Shown one piece after another: positions 12,352-22,636 of a DNA stretch of 64,000 nt (the first letter of the stretch is position 1; the number at the start of each line of letters is the position of its first letter). The notes beneath the pieces are model-generated. The model saw only the letters and a program-made list of their open reading frames with translations, was not told the DNA's origin and did not search any database. The translations under genes and the position numbers were made by a program. Source of the stretch: Ptiloglossa arizonensis (lineage: Eukaryota; Arthropoda; Insecta; Hymenoptera; Colletidae); NCBI RefSeq assembly GCF_051014685.1, contig NC_135052.1:11677105-11741104 (forward strand). The letters are read 5' to 3'.

Positions 12352-12675
12352 TACACGGTGAAAGAACGCGTGTAAATTGTTCAAGCGTATTACGAGAAAT
12401 CGCGATCTTTAACGCCAACGATTCGGAAACTTCGTAATCACTTACCTCGAAATCGTGTACCGGCAAAAAGCACTGTGCAAAGTTTGGTCGCTAGATTTGT
12501 GGAAACTGGTTCAGTTGGGGATCTGAAAAAGTCACTGCGTCCCCGAACCGCTCGTTCGAGCGAAAATGTTGCTACTGTTGCCGAAAGTGTGTAAGAAACC
12601 CCGGGCACATCGATTCGACATCGTTCCCAGGAACTGAACATTTCGAGGACCAGTTCGCAAAGAATTAAAATATAA
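12352..12675 (+). pseudogene. decayed IS630/mariner-like transposase N-terminus
   Basis: Reading from TAC at 12352, the plus frame gives a helix-turn-helix region of the kind found at the start of insect mariner/IS630-like transposases. It begins with a VKERV-IVQAYY motif, continues through KSTVQSLVARFVETGSVGD and an RPRTARSSENVATVAESV stretch, and ends with an ELNISRTSSQRI recognition-helix-like motif. In-frame stops fall after VKERV, after VAESV and at the end, so it cannot encode a functional protein. No catalytic DDE core is recognisable downstream. The assignment rests on remembered family patterns, not a search. Confidence 0.6.
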
Positions 12676-14397
12676 CACAAAAATATAAAAAAGTGACATA
12701 ACTCGAAATAGAGCAGCTCGCGAAACGCGTTAGTAGAGTAAGATCTGCGTTATTTATTCGCGAGATTGTCCCCTTTTCAATTGCATCGCTACTGCAACAA
12801 AGGTGCGATACGTGCATATTTGGTATCATCGAAAACGATATTAGAACGCTGATGTTCAAGATCCTGAATCATCGATTCGGACGAGACTCGAAGCGATGTC
12901 TTCTACCAAGGTCTTACGTAACCCTCCGCCCCACTCTGGCTCAGGTTTTAGCATCTACGATTCGTTAAACGTACCGGAAACTTTTTCTCTCCTCCTTTCG
13001 CGACGCACACGCAAAGTAAACAACGTGCTGCGGGATGCAAGGCAGACGGGGGAGGGGTAGGGGAAATTGTGAAATTTCGATCGTCGAGGTACGACCTCGA
13101 TCTTCGTGGCATAACAGGAACCACGTGATTACGTCCTTACTCGTGTTTCTTTTCTGCGTTTTACTTTCGATGCGCGGGGACGATCGATCGTTCTTTTCGA
13201 AGGAATAAACGGAAGCGATCAGCTGTAAATCGGTAACACCCCGATCTAGAATATCCACAATGTACGTGTGCGTGCACATGCCGGTACGTGTAATTGTAAT
13301 TTTGTTTACGCGTGCACGTACACATGTATGTATACGAGGATGAGTGTTGCGAGCGGTGTACGTAGCCAATTCGTAAGATTAACCTGTAAACACGTGCGTA
13401 CAGAACTGTGATAAATCGGTAAAGTAAAACAATGAATACATAGAAAATCGTAAGATATAAAGTAACACTTATCGGTTTTCGATCTACCAACCTTTACGAT
13501 ACGACTCCTCTTTTTCTCGTCGATGAATCGATTCACCCTCTCCCCTCCCGGTCTGCGGTGTTTCCATGTGGACAATCTTGAATTTCTGAACGAAAATCGT
13601 TACTTCTGAATCGATTAATTTTCAACGCCCGCGTCAATTCGTCTCGTTACTTCTTCAAAAAGTCACTTCGAAGTCGATAAACGTTTTATGTACGAACATT
13701 AAGGGAATGTGTTGCACGTTGAAGAAGGTGGGACGTCGTTTTAACCCGCCGTGCTCCAAAGAGTCGATCGAGTCGCCTAACGCGGAGTCCTGGGCCGCTG
13801 GAATGCATCGCAGCACTCCCAGGATGCACCTTTTAGAGTGCAACCAGTGTCTCGATCTCCCTGGCAAAGGTCACGGGACGACCGGTCACGGCGAACTCGA
13901 GACGCTGCATTTCATATGTCGCTAAAACGAGATCCAAAAGTCAGGAGCTTCGATCGTGACGACTAATTGAATCGCTCAGATCCATATCGATCCGTAAACC
14001 CCGAACAAGGTTTCTTCGACGTGTTTCGTCGAAGTTGCAACCATCTCGGTATTTTCTCGAAATTCGATCGACCGTCTACGTTCAGACGCGATTACCCGGA
14101 ACGATTCAATGGAACGCGTTGCCGATTAATCGTTCGATCGTTTGTCGTTTGTCGGATTTGATTTATCACGGTTTACGCTTTACGATAACACTCTTCGATC
14201 GTGTGTTCGAAACAGTCCCTGTTACAAAATCGTTGTTTATACAAACAGAAGAATTCCAGATCTATCGCACAGGATCAATATCTAACACGCACCTGAACGA
14301 TGTGTGAAAAACATAAAATTCGTATAAAATATGAGGTCGCTGAGGGGTTGAACCAGAATCTCGAAGATCGAAAACCAGGTACAGCTCGATCCTGTAT
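12676..14397. other. no supported gene
   Basis: CpG-rich sequence with GT/GC-rich simple stretches at 13,255-13,330. The frame at 13707-13925 has no recognised domain. The first coding exon of the chitin-binding gene may lie somewhere in this upstream region, but I could not locate it. Confidence 0.4.
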
Positions 14398-14606
14398 CGA
14401 AAACCCTCGATCACCACTTAATTTAGTGTGCGTGGTTTGGGATTGAAATTAAACTTTAAATACTCCACTCTTGTAAAATGTAAATATATATACGTATTGA
14501 AATAAAAATGTTCCGTTTCAGATTAATTACACGATTTAAAGGATTTCATCGAGGCGCCAGTTTCTCGTAGTAGACAAGCTTCGAGTGCAAAGGGTTAATA
14601 GTCATC
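14398..14606 (+). repeat. dispersed ~220-bp repeat, copy 2 of 2
   Basis: Second copy of the unit at 11519-11755, in direct orientation, diverged by substitutions and small indels. Confidence 0.75.
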
Positions 14607-14650
14607 CCTATATATACATACTTACATACATATATATATATATATAAAAT

Positions 14651-14801
14651 GGATCCTGCGAGAATTCAAAAGAGAATTTGGACACGTGTAATTTAAATTA
14701 ATTATAATTACACCTGATGTTATATGTATATATATATTTATATATATTATATAAATATATATAAGTATCTATATATATATATGTCCACACACACACACAT
14801 A

Positions 14802-14833
<32 letters not shown>

Positions 14834-14908
14834 TATATACATATAACATATAACATCACGTGTAATTATAATTAATTGAAATTACACGTGTCCAGATTCG
14901 CGGGATCC
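14651..14908. mobile_element. AT-cored hairpin with inverted arms (MITE-like)
   Basis: Left arm from 14651: GGATCCTGCGAGAATT, then GGACACGTGTAATTT, then AATTAATTATAATTACAC and TGATGTTATATG. The right arm ending at 14908 is the inverted complement (GGATCCCGCGAATCTGGACA on the minus strand, then the same ATTATAATTACACGTGATGT series). Between the arms lie long (TA)n tracts and a short (CA)n. Arms are about 75 bases with few mismatches and one ~12-base insertion in the left arm. It could be a miniature inverted-repeat element or a replication-generated palindrome. No target-site duplication is obvious. Confidence 0.65.
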
Positions 14909-15868
14909 GTTCATCCATCCCTGACATCTCGCAAAGAGAACACTTATCGTACACCGGGTACCATCTGTCGTTGACTTGGCCGGCGGATCAAGCTCGAGAG
15001 TGACGTAACGCATCGTTACGTCCTCTACCCCCGTCACACGTGTACCCTCTCTCCTGGAGGGAGGACAGGGGCCCCTACCTTTTTCGCGGGCCCCGGAGCC
15101 ATCCTCCCAGAAACCGTTTCCTCCCGCTGGGCATCCTCTCCTCGGTCGAGACGTTCTCCTCGACTCCGCAGTCGCCACGAAGAGACCCTTCGCGAAGGTA
15201 ACGCGGGAGTGTAATCTTTCCTGCGGACAAAGAACAAGAGCGGTGCAGAGCCTGTTCGTGATCATGGTAACCGTAGGACGACGTTTGATACTTCTCTGGG
15301 GTAGGTTTGCGCTATCGAGTCGCGAAAAACGTTCGACCAACGCGAACAACTCGATTCGTGGCACATCGCCGTCCGGTCGACCACTCGGGGTAATCTTATT
15401 CGTACGTAACGCGATCGAACGCGTACGCGTGTTTCCATAGAGTAGAGAAACCGAAACTGTAAACTTAGAAATCCAACCGATCGCTAGAAACCGGGGATCG
15501 TGGCTTTCCTTCGTAATTTCCATCGCTCCGGCGTCGAATTCGTGTTCACTGTCGCGCCTCCTCGAGCGAGACACGTGGGTAGAAACTCTCGGTACGGAGA
15601 TAGCGCGCGGCGAAGCTCCTCTTTTATGCATGGAAAAAGCGCGGCTTGTTGCCCGAACGAGCGTTCGACGAAACTGTTACGGTGTCTTCACTAACCGTGA
15701 CAAACGGCTCGCCGTTAGTCTCTAAAAATCTTCTAACGACTTCGTGTTCGCGACCGATAAGTCGACTTTCCACGGTGAGACATCGCGATAAAACGATAAA
15801 GAAACTCACCGTCACGGTAAAGAATAAAATCGAATCGAGCAGTGAAAGAATCACCGGTTCGGTTACAG
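14909..15868. other. upstream region of chitin-binding gene
   Basis: GC-richer sequence, probably intron or promoter of the gene that follows. A 249-codon minus-strand frame (14882-15631) is open, but it starts and ends arbitrarily, terminates inside the hairpin element and has no recognisable domain. Confidence 0.4.
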
Positions 15869-18168
15869 CGATCGTATTGTGGACCTGCGTCCTCGGGCTT
15901 CAACGGCCACCACCCAGGTACTCCCAGCAATACATGCCGGAAACTTCCTTCAATTGTCGCAATAAGATCGTAGGAAGCTATTACGCCGACCCTGAGACCG
16001 ACTGTCAAGTGTTCCACGTTTGCGTGTCCGTGTCGGGCACCATTCAGGATTACAAGTAAGCCAGAACGAAGAGAACTTGCATCCGATGATGATGATCGTT
16101 GAAAAAATGTTTCCCTAACTTTGAATCCTGACCGGACAGGGATCGAGGTGGAAACGTTTCTTCGTACGGCGTCTCGTTAAATACTCTGTTTTCCTTTTCT
16201 TTTCTTTTTTTCCTTTCTCTCATTTTCTTTACATCGAAAAGGTTCTTATGTCCGAACGACACCGCGTTTGACCAAGAGAGTCAAACCTGCGCGGACTGGT
16301 ACGACGTGGACTGCGAGGCAGCCACCCTCTACTATGCCAGCGACAACTTCGATTTGTACAGAATCGGATCCGGACTGGAATCGCCGCACTACGACAGTAT
16401 ACGAAGCGATGCCGAACCCCAAGATCACCTGCAACGCAGCGAGACAAGTGACCCCGTTCGTTCGTCCGCCAATACACTGAACCGAGTCTCCTCTACCGGT
16501 TACAACGCGAACAACAACCGTGATCTGCGCGGCAGCGGCAGCGGTAACTTCTACAATAACAGAAACGGCAAGGAGGAGGATTACGAGAACGAGAAAACGT
16601 ACAAGGACGAGAATCTGGCACAGGAGACCAGAAAGAAAACGGGCGTCAGGAAGATCAGCAGGAAGCAACAGTTCACCGAGAACGGGGACAACAATTACGC
16701 CTCGTCCAGCACCGTCGCTGCACCACCGGCGATCAACAATCAGAACACTTACACCGGTTTCTACAGCGGCGGTAACTACAATCAACGAGCGAATGGTTTT
16801 GTACCCTCGACCAGTACCAGACCGCAGGAGAATTACAACAGAAACCAGAACACCCAACGATACAACGCGCAATCGTCGACGTACAGGCCCAGCACGAATT
16901 ACCAGGACAATTACAATTTCCAGTCACCGAGCACCACGACGAGGACGACCGTCTACAATGCGTACAATGCTAATTCCAATTACAATCAACAGAGCACCGG
17001 CAGTTTTAGTCCGAGTACAACAGTGAAATCGACCAGCTACAACAAGAATTATCAGAATTACAACAACGGTGGCCAGTTTGTGCAATCCACGACCCTGCAA
17101 CCCAGCACCAATTACCAATCGAACGATTACACGAATTATCAGAGAAATTACAACAACATTCAACGTGGAAATAACAATGTACCGTTTCAGTCCACGACAC
17201 CTGCACCCACTGTATACGACAATACTTACAATAACAATAACAATAACAATGTTAATAATAATAATAATAATAACAACAACAATAATAACAACAGCAACAA
17301 CAATGGGCAATTTAGAAGCGGTACGTCTACAAGGCAAGACATCGCTCAGGCAACCACAAAGTATTTCCCGAGTTACGCAAGCAGTAGCTACGCGCCAACT
17401 ACTTACAGCCCAGCCACAAAAAAATACATTGCTAATGACAACAGTCAAGTTCAAACCTCTCTGAGGAATAACGAAAGTGGACAGTATTACGAGAAGACTA
17501 GCCAACCGATTAAAAGTTCGTCCCAATATTACGATAGTACCAAGGCACCAAAGAAGGCTACACAGTACAACAATTACGACGGGACCAATGGAAAATATTA
17601 CACCGAGACCAGCACGAGTAACTACGATCTTGCAAGATCGTCCGTTGGAATTGGATTCAGTCCTGCGAGTATCAACCATCTGGCTGAAACACCACGATCC
17701 ACTACTCCTGTGCCAAGGTATTCCGATAACTAGATAATAATATTTAAGCGTTTCATTTTTCGGTAACGTCTATCGGCAATTATTCACACGTAAAGAAACA
17801 TTCCTCGAACAAGAACAACAACCAACGGAGCCGAAAACCAAACGAGATTCACCGAGAATACCGTTTTTCGTTTGTACAGAAGGATCTCTACGGCTACCAC
17901 GTACAATCCGAATAACTTCAACTCGAATACGCAGAGGCCGCCACAGTCGCCGACTACTCCCCGTGGAAGCACCTACGTCAGCGGATCCGCGAGACCTTTC
18001 TCGTCCACGACGAGACTGCCCGCTACTAGTACACCGCGACCAAAATCTGGAAAGAAATCCGATTACGATTACGCTTACTACGATAACACCGCTGGCCTCG
18101 AATACGACAGCCTCGACTTGGAGCACGTAACCGGGAACAAAGAATCGACGAAGATCGCGAGGAATTGA
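15869..18168 (+). CDS. secreted chitin-binding (peritrophin-A/CPAP1-like) protein, 5' partial
   Basis: Exons 15869-16055, 16242-17717 and 17880-18168 join in frame to a TGA stop. The visible product is about 650 residues, with the initiator exon missing upstream. It opens with the end of a hydrophobic segment (AIVLWTCVLG), probably a signal peptide split by the upstream intron. One type-2 chitin-binding domain follows, with the six expected cysteines: FNC, DC and HVC in the first exon here, then FLC, QTC and VDC after the intron. The rest is low complexity, rich in Asn, Tyr, Thr, Ser and Gln, with an oligo-Asn tract and many TYRPS/NYQ-type motifs. Family knowledge places such proteins in cuticle or other chitinous extracellular matrix, binding chitin. 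If the last intron is retained, translation stops at 17731-17733 with a different C-terminus. Confidence 0.85.
17221..17307 (+). repeat. coding AAT/AAC trinucleotide tract (poly-Asn)
   Basis: Mixed AAT and AAC codons encode an almost uninterrupted asparagine run inside the chitin-binding gene, broken by single Val and Ser codons. Such tracts commonly vary in length between alleles. Confidence 0.9.
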
Positions 18169-19334
18169 TTTCGTTTCGTTTTCCAATCGCGTCCCTCGGA
18201 GATCAATGATACGCATACCGTACGTTAGAGAAACCAATCTCGCCACGCAAAGTTCCATGGAGCTCTGGAATAACTTCACGAGTAATAGTGGCCAGTGCAT
18301 TGTCAAAATTGGCTTTCGACGACAGTATAAATGAAAGGGATATTGGAAGCCAATTTTGTCGTAACAAGTAGAGAGTTACCTTAAGTACATAACGATCCAC
18401 CGAGATCGAACGATAACGCCTATTTCGATAGGCCTCTTTTCTTTTTTCATATCTTTCTTTTTTTATACAGTATTCTAGGATAATAAAGAATTACGCGCGC
18501 AAAGTATCTGTTCCGCGCTGAATGTTACAAATAAATTGAAACGATATTCCGCCGTGTATTGGTAGCGCGATGTTATCGAAATTTGATACGTTTTGTACAT
18601 ACTACGACGAAAGGTGTTCAAATTTACAATAATGTCTCGATTCGTGTCCTGAAACCTGCGGACTGAGTGTATATAATATAAGTATTTCAATTGAAACAAA
18701 AAGAACGAGAAAATATTTGGCCTTTCAATTTGTTTCCCCATCGTTTCTCTGCTTTACGGTTCCATTTCAAATTTATAATACGAATCGGCAACGTAACGGA
18801 ACAAATTTAACGATGCTAATTATAAAACGGAAAAATCTCAAAAAAAAAAAAAAAAAAAAAAATGAACGTCGTTCATTTTGCCACGAGAATCAATTTCCCC
18901 GTTTTAGTAATATACCAATATGAATCGTTATACCGTCATTTAATAAACAAACATGTTTACGATTGAAAAGAAAACAATAATTACCACGGAAATAAGCAAA
19001 AGGATATATCTACATAATTATAAAAAAGCGTGAGTGCATTCAAAAATATTTTTTTTAAATAACGTTTTTTTAAAATACTTGACACCGATCCGCAGACTAC
19101 CTAGTGTTAAAATTTCATATAAAACCTTGAATCTGTGTTATTTTTAACATTGAAAAAATATGTTTTAATCGATTAAACTCGATCCCTTACGTGTTTTATT
19201 TCTTGTTATTGAAAAAAGCCCTCTACATAAATATGTACTCCTAAACGTAGATAGGCAAGTGGCAAAACTTTGCATAATAAAAACAAATTAAAAAGAAAGA
19301 AATATAAAAAGGAATTTATAATACAACAAAGCAG
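18169..19334. other. 3' flank of chitin-binding gene; composition change
   Basis: No gene seen. A pure A run of 22 bases starts near 18,841. Over this interval the sequence shifts from CpG-rich to AT-rich and CpG-poor. Possible AATAAA signals occur at about 18,480 and 18,940. Confidence 0.5.
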
Positions 19335-19890
19335 CGAGTGACCCTACATGAAGAAGTAAAAAAAAAATTTGGTGTAACATTCTTTTATCCGGAACTTCGT
19401 TTTCGAGAAACTCGATTTTTAAATTTGTTCATCATTATGAATGATTTAGTTATTGTCTATTCTTCTACCCCGGTTGTCTCTGTCCGAGATAGTGTTTACA
19501 AACATTGTTTATTGGATAGTTAAAACAGTACGAAGTGTTTCTACTGATAATTCATTGATTATTCCGTATTACTACTTTCTGTTGCAATACTACAATACAG
19601 TACACTATCGGTATTATTAAAAATGTCCTTGTTGTTGCCATTTCTTGAGGATAATGTAATAAAACAAAATAAATTATCAATATTCGTAAACACTAGCTCA
19701 GACGGAGACAATCGCGGTAGAAAAATACATGAGAATTAAATCATTTACAAAATTAAACAAACTTTAAAGTCGATTTTCTCGAAAACGAAGCCTCGAATAA
19801 AAAATGTTATTTCAAATTTTTTCTTATTTTTTTTACATTGAATCACTCTCTGTTCAATTGTATTACGAATTACAGCCCACCCTGTACATA
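19335..19890. mobile_element. inverted pair of ACAGGGTGTCC-family repeat
   Basis: The right half, read on the minus strand from 19,880, gives GGTGGGCTGTAATTCG, GAGTGATTCAATGTAAAAAA, TTCGAGGCTTCGTTTTCGAG and AAAATCGACTTTAAA. The left half on the plus strand gives AGTGACCCTACATGAAGAAG, a CTTCGTTTTCGAGAAACTCG core, then GAATGATTTAGTTATTGTCT and TCTCTGTCCGAGATAGTGTT. That inner sequence is again matched in inverted orientation by 19,680-19,745. The result is a diverged palindrome of about 550 bases with its centre near 19,610. No transposase is present. Confidence 0.65.
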
Positions 19891-19917
19891 ACACTTTAAA
19901 TGCAATATACAATGGGT

Positions 19918-19972
19918 GTGTCGCGTGCGTGCGTGCGTGCGTGCGTACGTGTGTGTGTGTGGGGGGGGGGGG
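19918..19972. repeat. (GTGC/GT)n followed by G run
   Basis: Alternating purine-pyrimidine GTGCGTGC then GTGTGTGT, passing into about eleven consecutive G. A simple-sequence tract in non-coding DNA, with potential for Z-DNA and G-rich secondary structure. Confidence 0.9.
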
Positions 19973-21649
19973 TGTTATTACGTATATATAATAGGTTGTT
20001 TTTATCGTTCGATAAAACTTATTGAACAATCTAGTATTTATATTGGTAATAATCTATAAGATAAATATTTTTCATAATGAAAATTGAAATACATACCATC
20101 TAATAATACAATGTTAAAAACTAACGTTTAACTCATATTCAACGTTAAAACTGCCAGGTACGGTAAAACAAGAATATAAATCTTTCTGCAATGCTTTTTA
20201 AATTCACTCAAACATTAATTTACATTTGTAGGTGGACTACTCTATGAATACGTTTCAAATTTCATCGCTCCAACAATTTACCTGTGACACGAAAATGTAT
20301 TAAAAAATATATTTAATTATTATATTACATTTCATTATTTATAATTCTATTTATGCTACGATCATATATTTCTATGGTCATGTTACGGCTGTATATTTCA
20401 CCGATGTAATGCTTACATTTTGGCAGTGATATTAGTAGAATTACACATAATCATACATTGCAAAACAAAATAGGAAACTGAAGTAGAATTCGAATTTCGA
20501 ACTTTATCGTTTGTGGCGTTACAAAGGGCCTCGTTTAAACCCTGAAAGATACCTATCCCTAGCTTGAACATATGTACTTGAGTTAATGAATTTTCGTAAA
20601 CTTTTATTCGATATAAAGCTAATGGCCACCAGTGTTAATATTCGTATCATGTGATGAAATAGAGAATAGTAAAAGTAGAGTGGTGAGGAAAAATCTAACA
20701 ACGGCGTTTGGCATCCCGTTCGACGCGACGTGACGCGACAGGACGCGACGCAATATTTCGTACGGAATTCGACATGCATATATTCATATAGGTATACATA
20801 CATATATGGTAATGGAAATAAAAAAATAAACAAAAAATTATATGTAAATTAATATAACATATATTTCAATTTATTGTTACCTTCCTTCTCTTTACTACAT
20901 TTCTAAAACGTCAGGAAAAATATGGTTGCGTTACATGTACGACACATTCATGTTAATTGCTAAGAAGCCTCTAAAATCCGATTAATCTGGCAATATCCCA
21001 ACACTGGCTGACCACTGACGCTTTATTATTTACATTAAAATATTGTAGTGATACTCACTAACATGCTACGTATGAATTGTAATGACTACTAGCGCTATCT
21101 ACCGATCACATTATAACTAAAACGTGGTTTAACGGAGTACAAAAGTACATTCATCTCTGCTTGGACATTCTGTTTCCACTACTGACATTCTACACCACCA
21201 GGCAGCTGTATAGTCAGAAGAATTTGGGATTGAGGTGTTCCAATTCTTAAAAATGTATAACATTTAATCTGTGACGTATTTTCATCATCTACGATCATTG
21301 CAATACATTAAAATACTTTGTAGCAATATTAAAAATATATTGACGAACAAATAGAATCTTCCAACGATACAATTCATATTTTAGTTTCATGTAAATACTA
21401 TTGTCACACATTTGCCTTTATTAAACTTCTAACATTGTAATTTATAAAGGTATATATTATAGATTTTTATATAGTCACCTATTTCTTACAGTGACATTGG
21501 ATGTATTAAATTTAACAAGGTAAAATATAGGTTATTGCATAACCTATTTATAGGTTATTACTTTAGAGGTAGTTTTTCAGTTTTTTTGAATGAAAAAAGA
21601 AGTGTCCTAACAGTAAATACATATTTCAGAAATTACAAGGATATACACA
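19973..21649. other. intergenic, upstream of HCCS
   Basis: AT-rich, no supported gene. A short decamer-like repeat (GACGCGACGTGACGCGACAG and following) lies at 20,722-20,752 and is an isolated CpG-dense spot. The HCCS promoter and 5' UTR should lie in the last few hundred bases. Confidence 0.5.
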
Positions 21650-22636
21650 ATGGGTAATGTACTGGCTTCTGCAACGTCAGCAGCTGATGGAATTATGCCA
21701 GTATCTCAGCAACAACTTTCAAAACCAACGTACCAGCATGAAATGAATAAACTTGAAGGAGAACCTCCGCCAGAATGTCCTATGCATAAAGCTGAAAAAG
21801 CACCCTCTAAAGGTACTAATGAATGTCCAATAGATCACATACGTGAAGATGAAATTAATCCTCTTAATATGGTTTGTATAATCTATAGTATTTTAATTTA
21901 CTACTACTAATTAAGTTAATTACTGTTTAGAGTGAAAATTTTTATCAAATTACAGATGCCGGCTGCTAATCAACAACCAGCACCTGATCAGCCTTTTCCA
22001 TTGCCTACAAACAGACAAGTCTCATCGATACCAAAAGCAACAGAAGAAAATGAATTTTGGGTATATCCCTCTCAGCAGATGTTTTGGAATGCAATGTTAA
22101 GGAAAGGTTGGCGTTGGAAGAATGATGATATTTTACCAAAAGACATGGATAATATAATAAAAATTCACAATGCCAACAACGAACAAGCATGGCAGGAAGT
22201 CCTCAAATGGGAAGCGCTTCATGCTAGAGAGTGTGATTCTCCAAAGCTTCGCAGCTTTGGAGGTAAAGCTTCACAATACTCACCACGTGCACGCATTCGA
22301 CATTGGATGGGGTAAATTATTATTTTCTGTAAGGTATAATAGTAATTATTTATAAGACATTACATAAATAAATGTACCTTTAGGTATGAATTGCCATTTG
22401 ATCGTCACGATTGGATTGTAGATAGATGTGGGAAAAATGTAAGATACGTTATAGATTATTATGACGGTGGTCAAGTGGACGAAAAATATACATTTGCCTT
22501 ACTTGATGTAAGACCTGCTATGGACTCCTTAGAAAATATTTGGGATCGTATGAGGGTAACTTGGTTGCGCTGGAGATATTGTAATGAATTAAAGGAATCA
22601 GAGTGTGCCACAAAACACAATGAAAAAGAGAATTAA
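21650..22636 (+). CDS. HCCS: holocytochrome c-type synthase (cytochrome c haem lyase)
   Basis: Three exons, 21650-21871, 21956-22311 and 22384-22636, join in frame to 276 residues, close to the human length of 268. The enzyme attaches haem covalently to apocytochromes c and c1 at the outer face of the mitochondrial inner membrane. The N-terminal region has the family's Cys-Pro haem regulatory motifs (ECPMHK and ECPID). The signature [20 protein letters not shown] spans the first splice junction. The catalytic core follows: [39 protein letters not shown] and [18 protein letters not shown]. The end (ALDVRPA-like, then WDRMRVTW) is also typical. All three exons use standard GT-AG sites. Upstream is AT-rich with no competing in-frame ATG. 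Confidence 0.97.

Noticed and set aside
14882..15631. 249-codon minus-strand frame upstream of the chitin-binding gene
   Set aside because: No recognisable domain, runs into the hairpin element, Arg/Ser-rich as expected for chance frames in CpG-rich DNA; no splice support.
16246..17679. Long minus-strand frames (208 and 251 codons), rich in Val, Ile and Arg, opposite the chitin-binding gene
   Set aside because: They are antisense shadows of a low-complexity Asn/Tyr/Thr coding region: the complements of AAC, AAT, TAC and ACG give Val, Ile and Arg codons without stops.
17731..17733. TAG at the end of the large chitin-binding exon as the sole stop
   Set aside because: A GT donor lies 13 bases before it and a phase-matched exon follows at 17,880 with similar low-complexity composition, so I prefer the spliced form and keep the short form as an isoform possibility.
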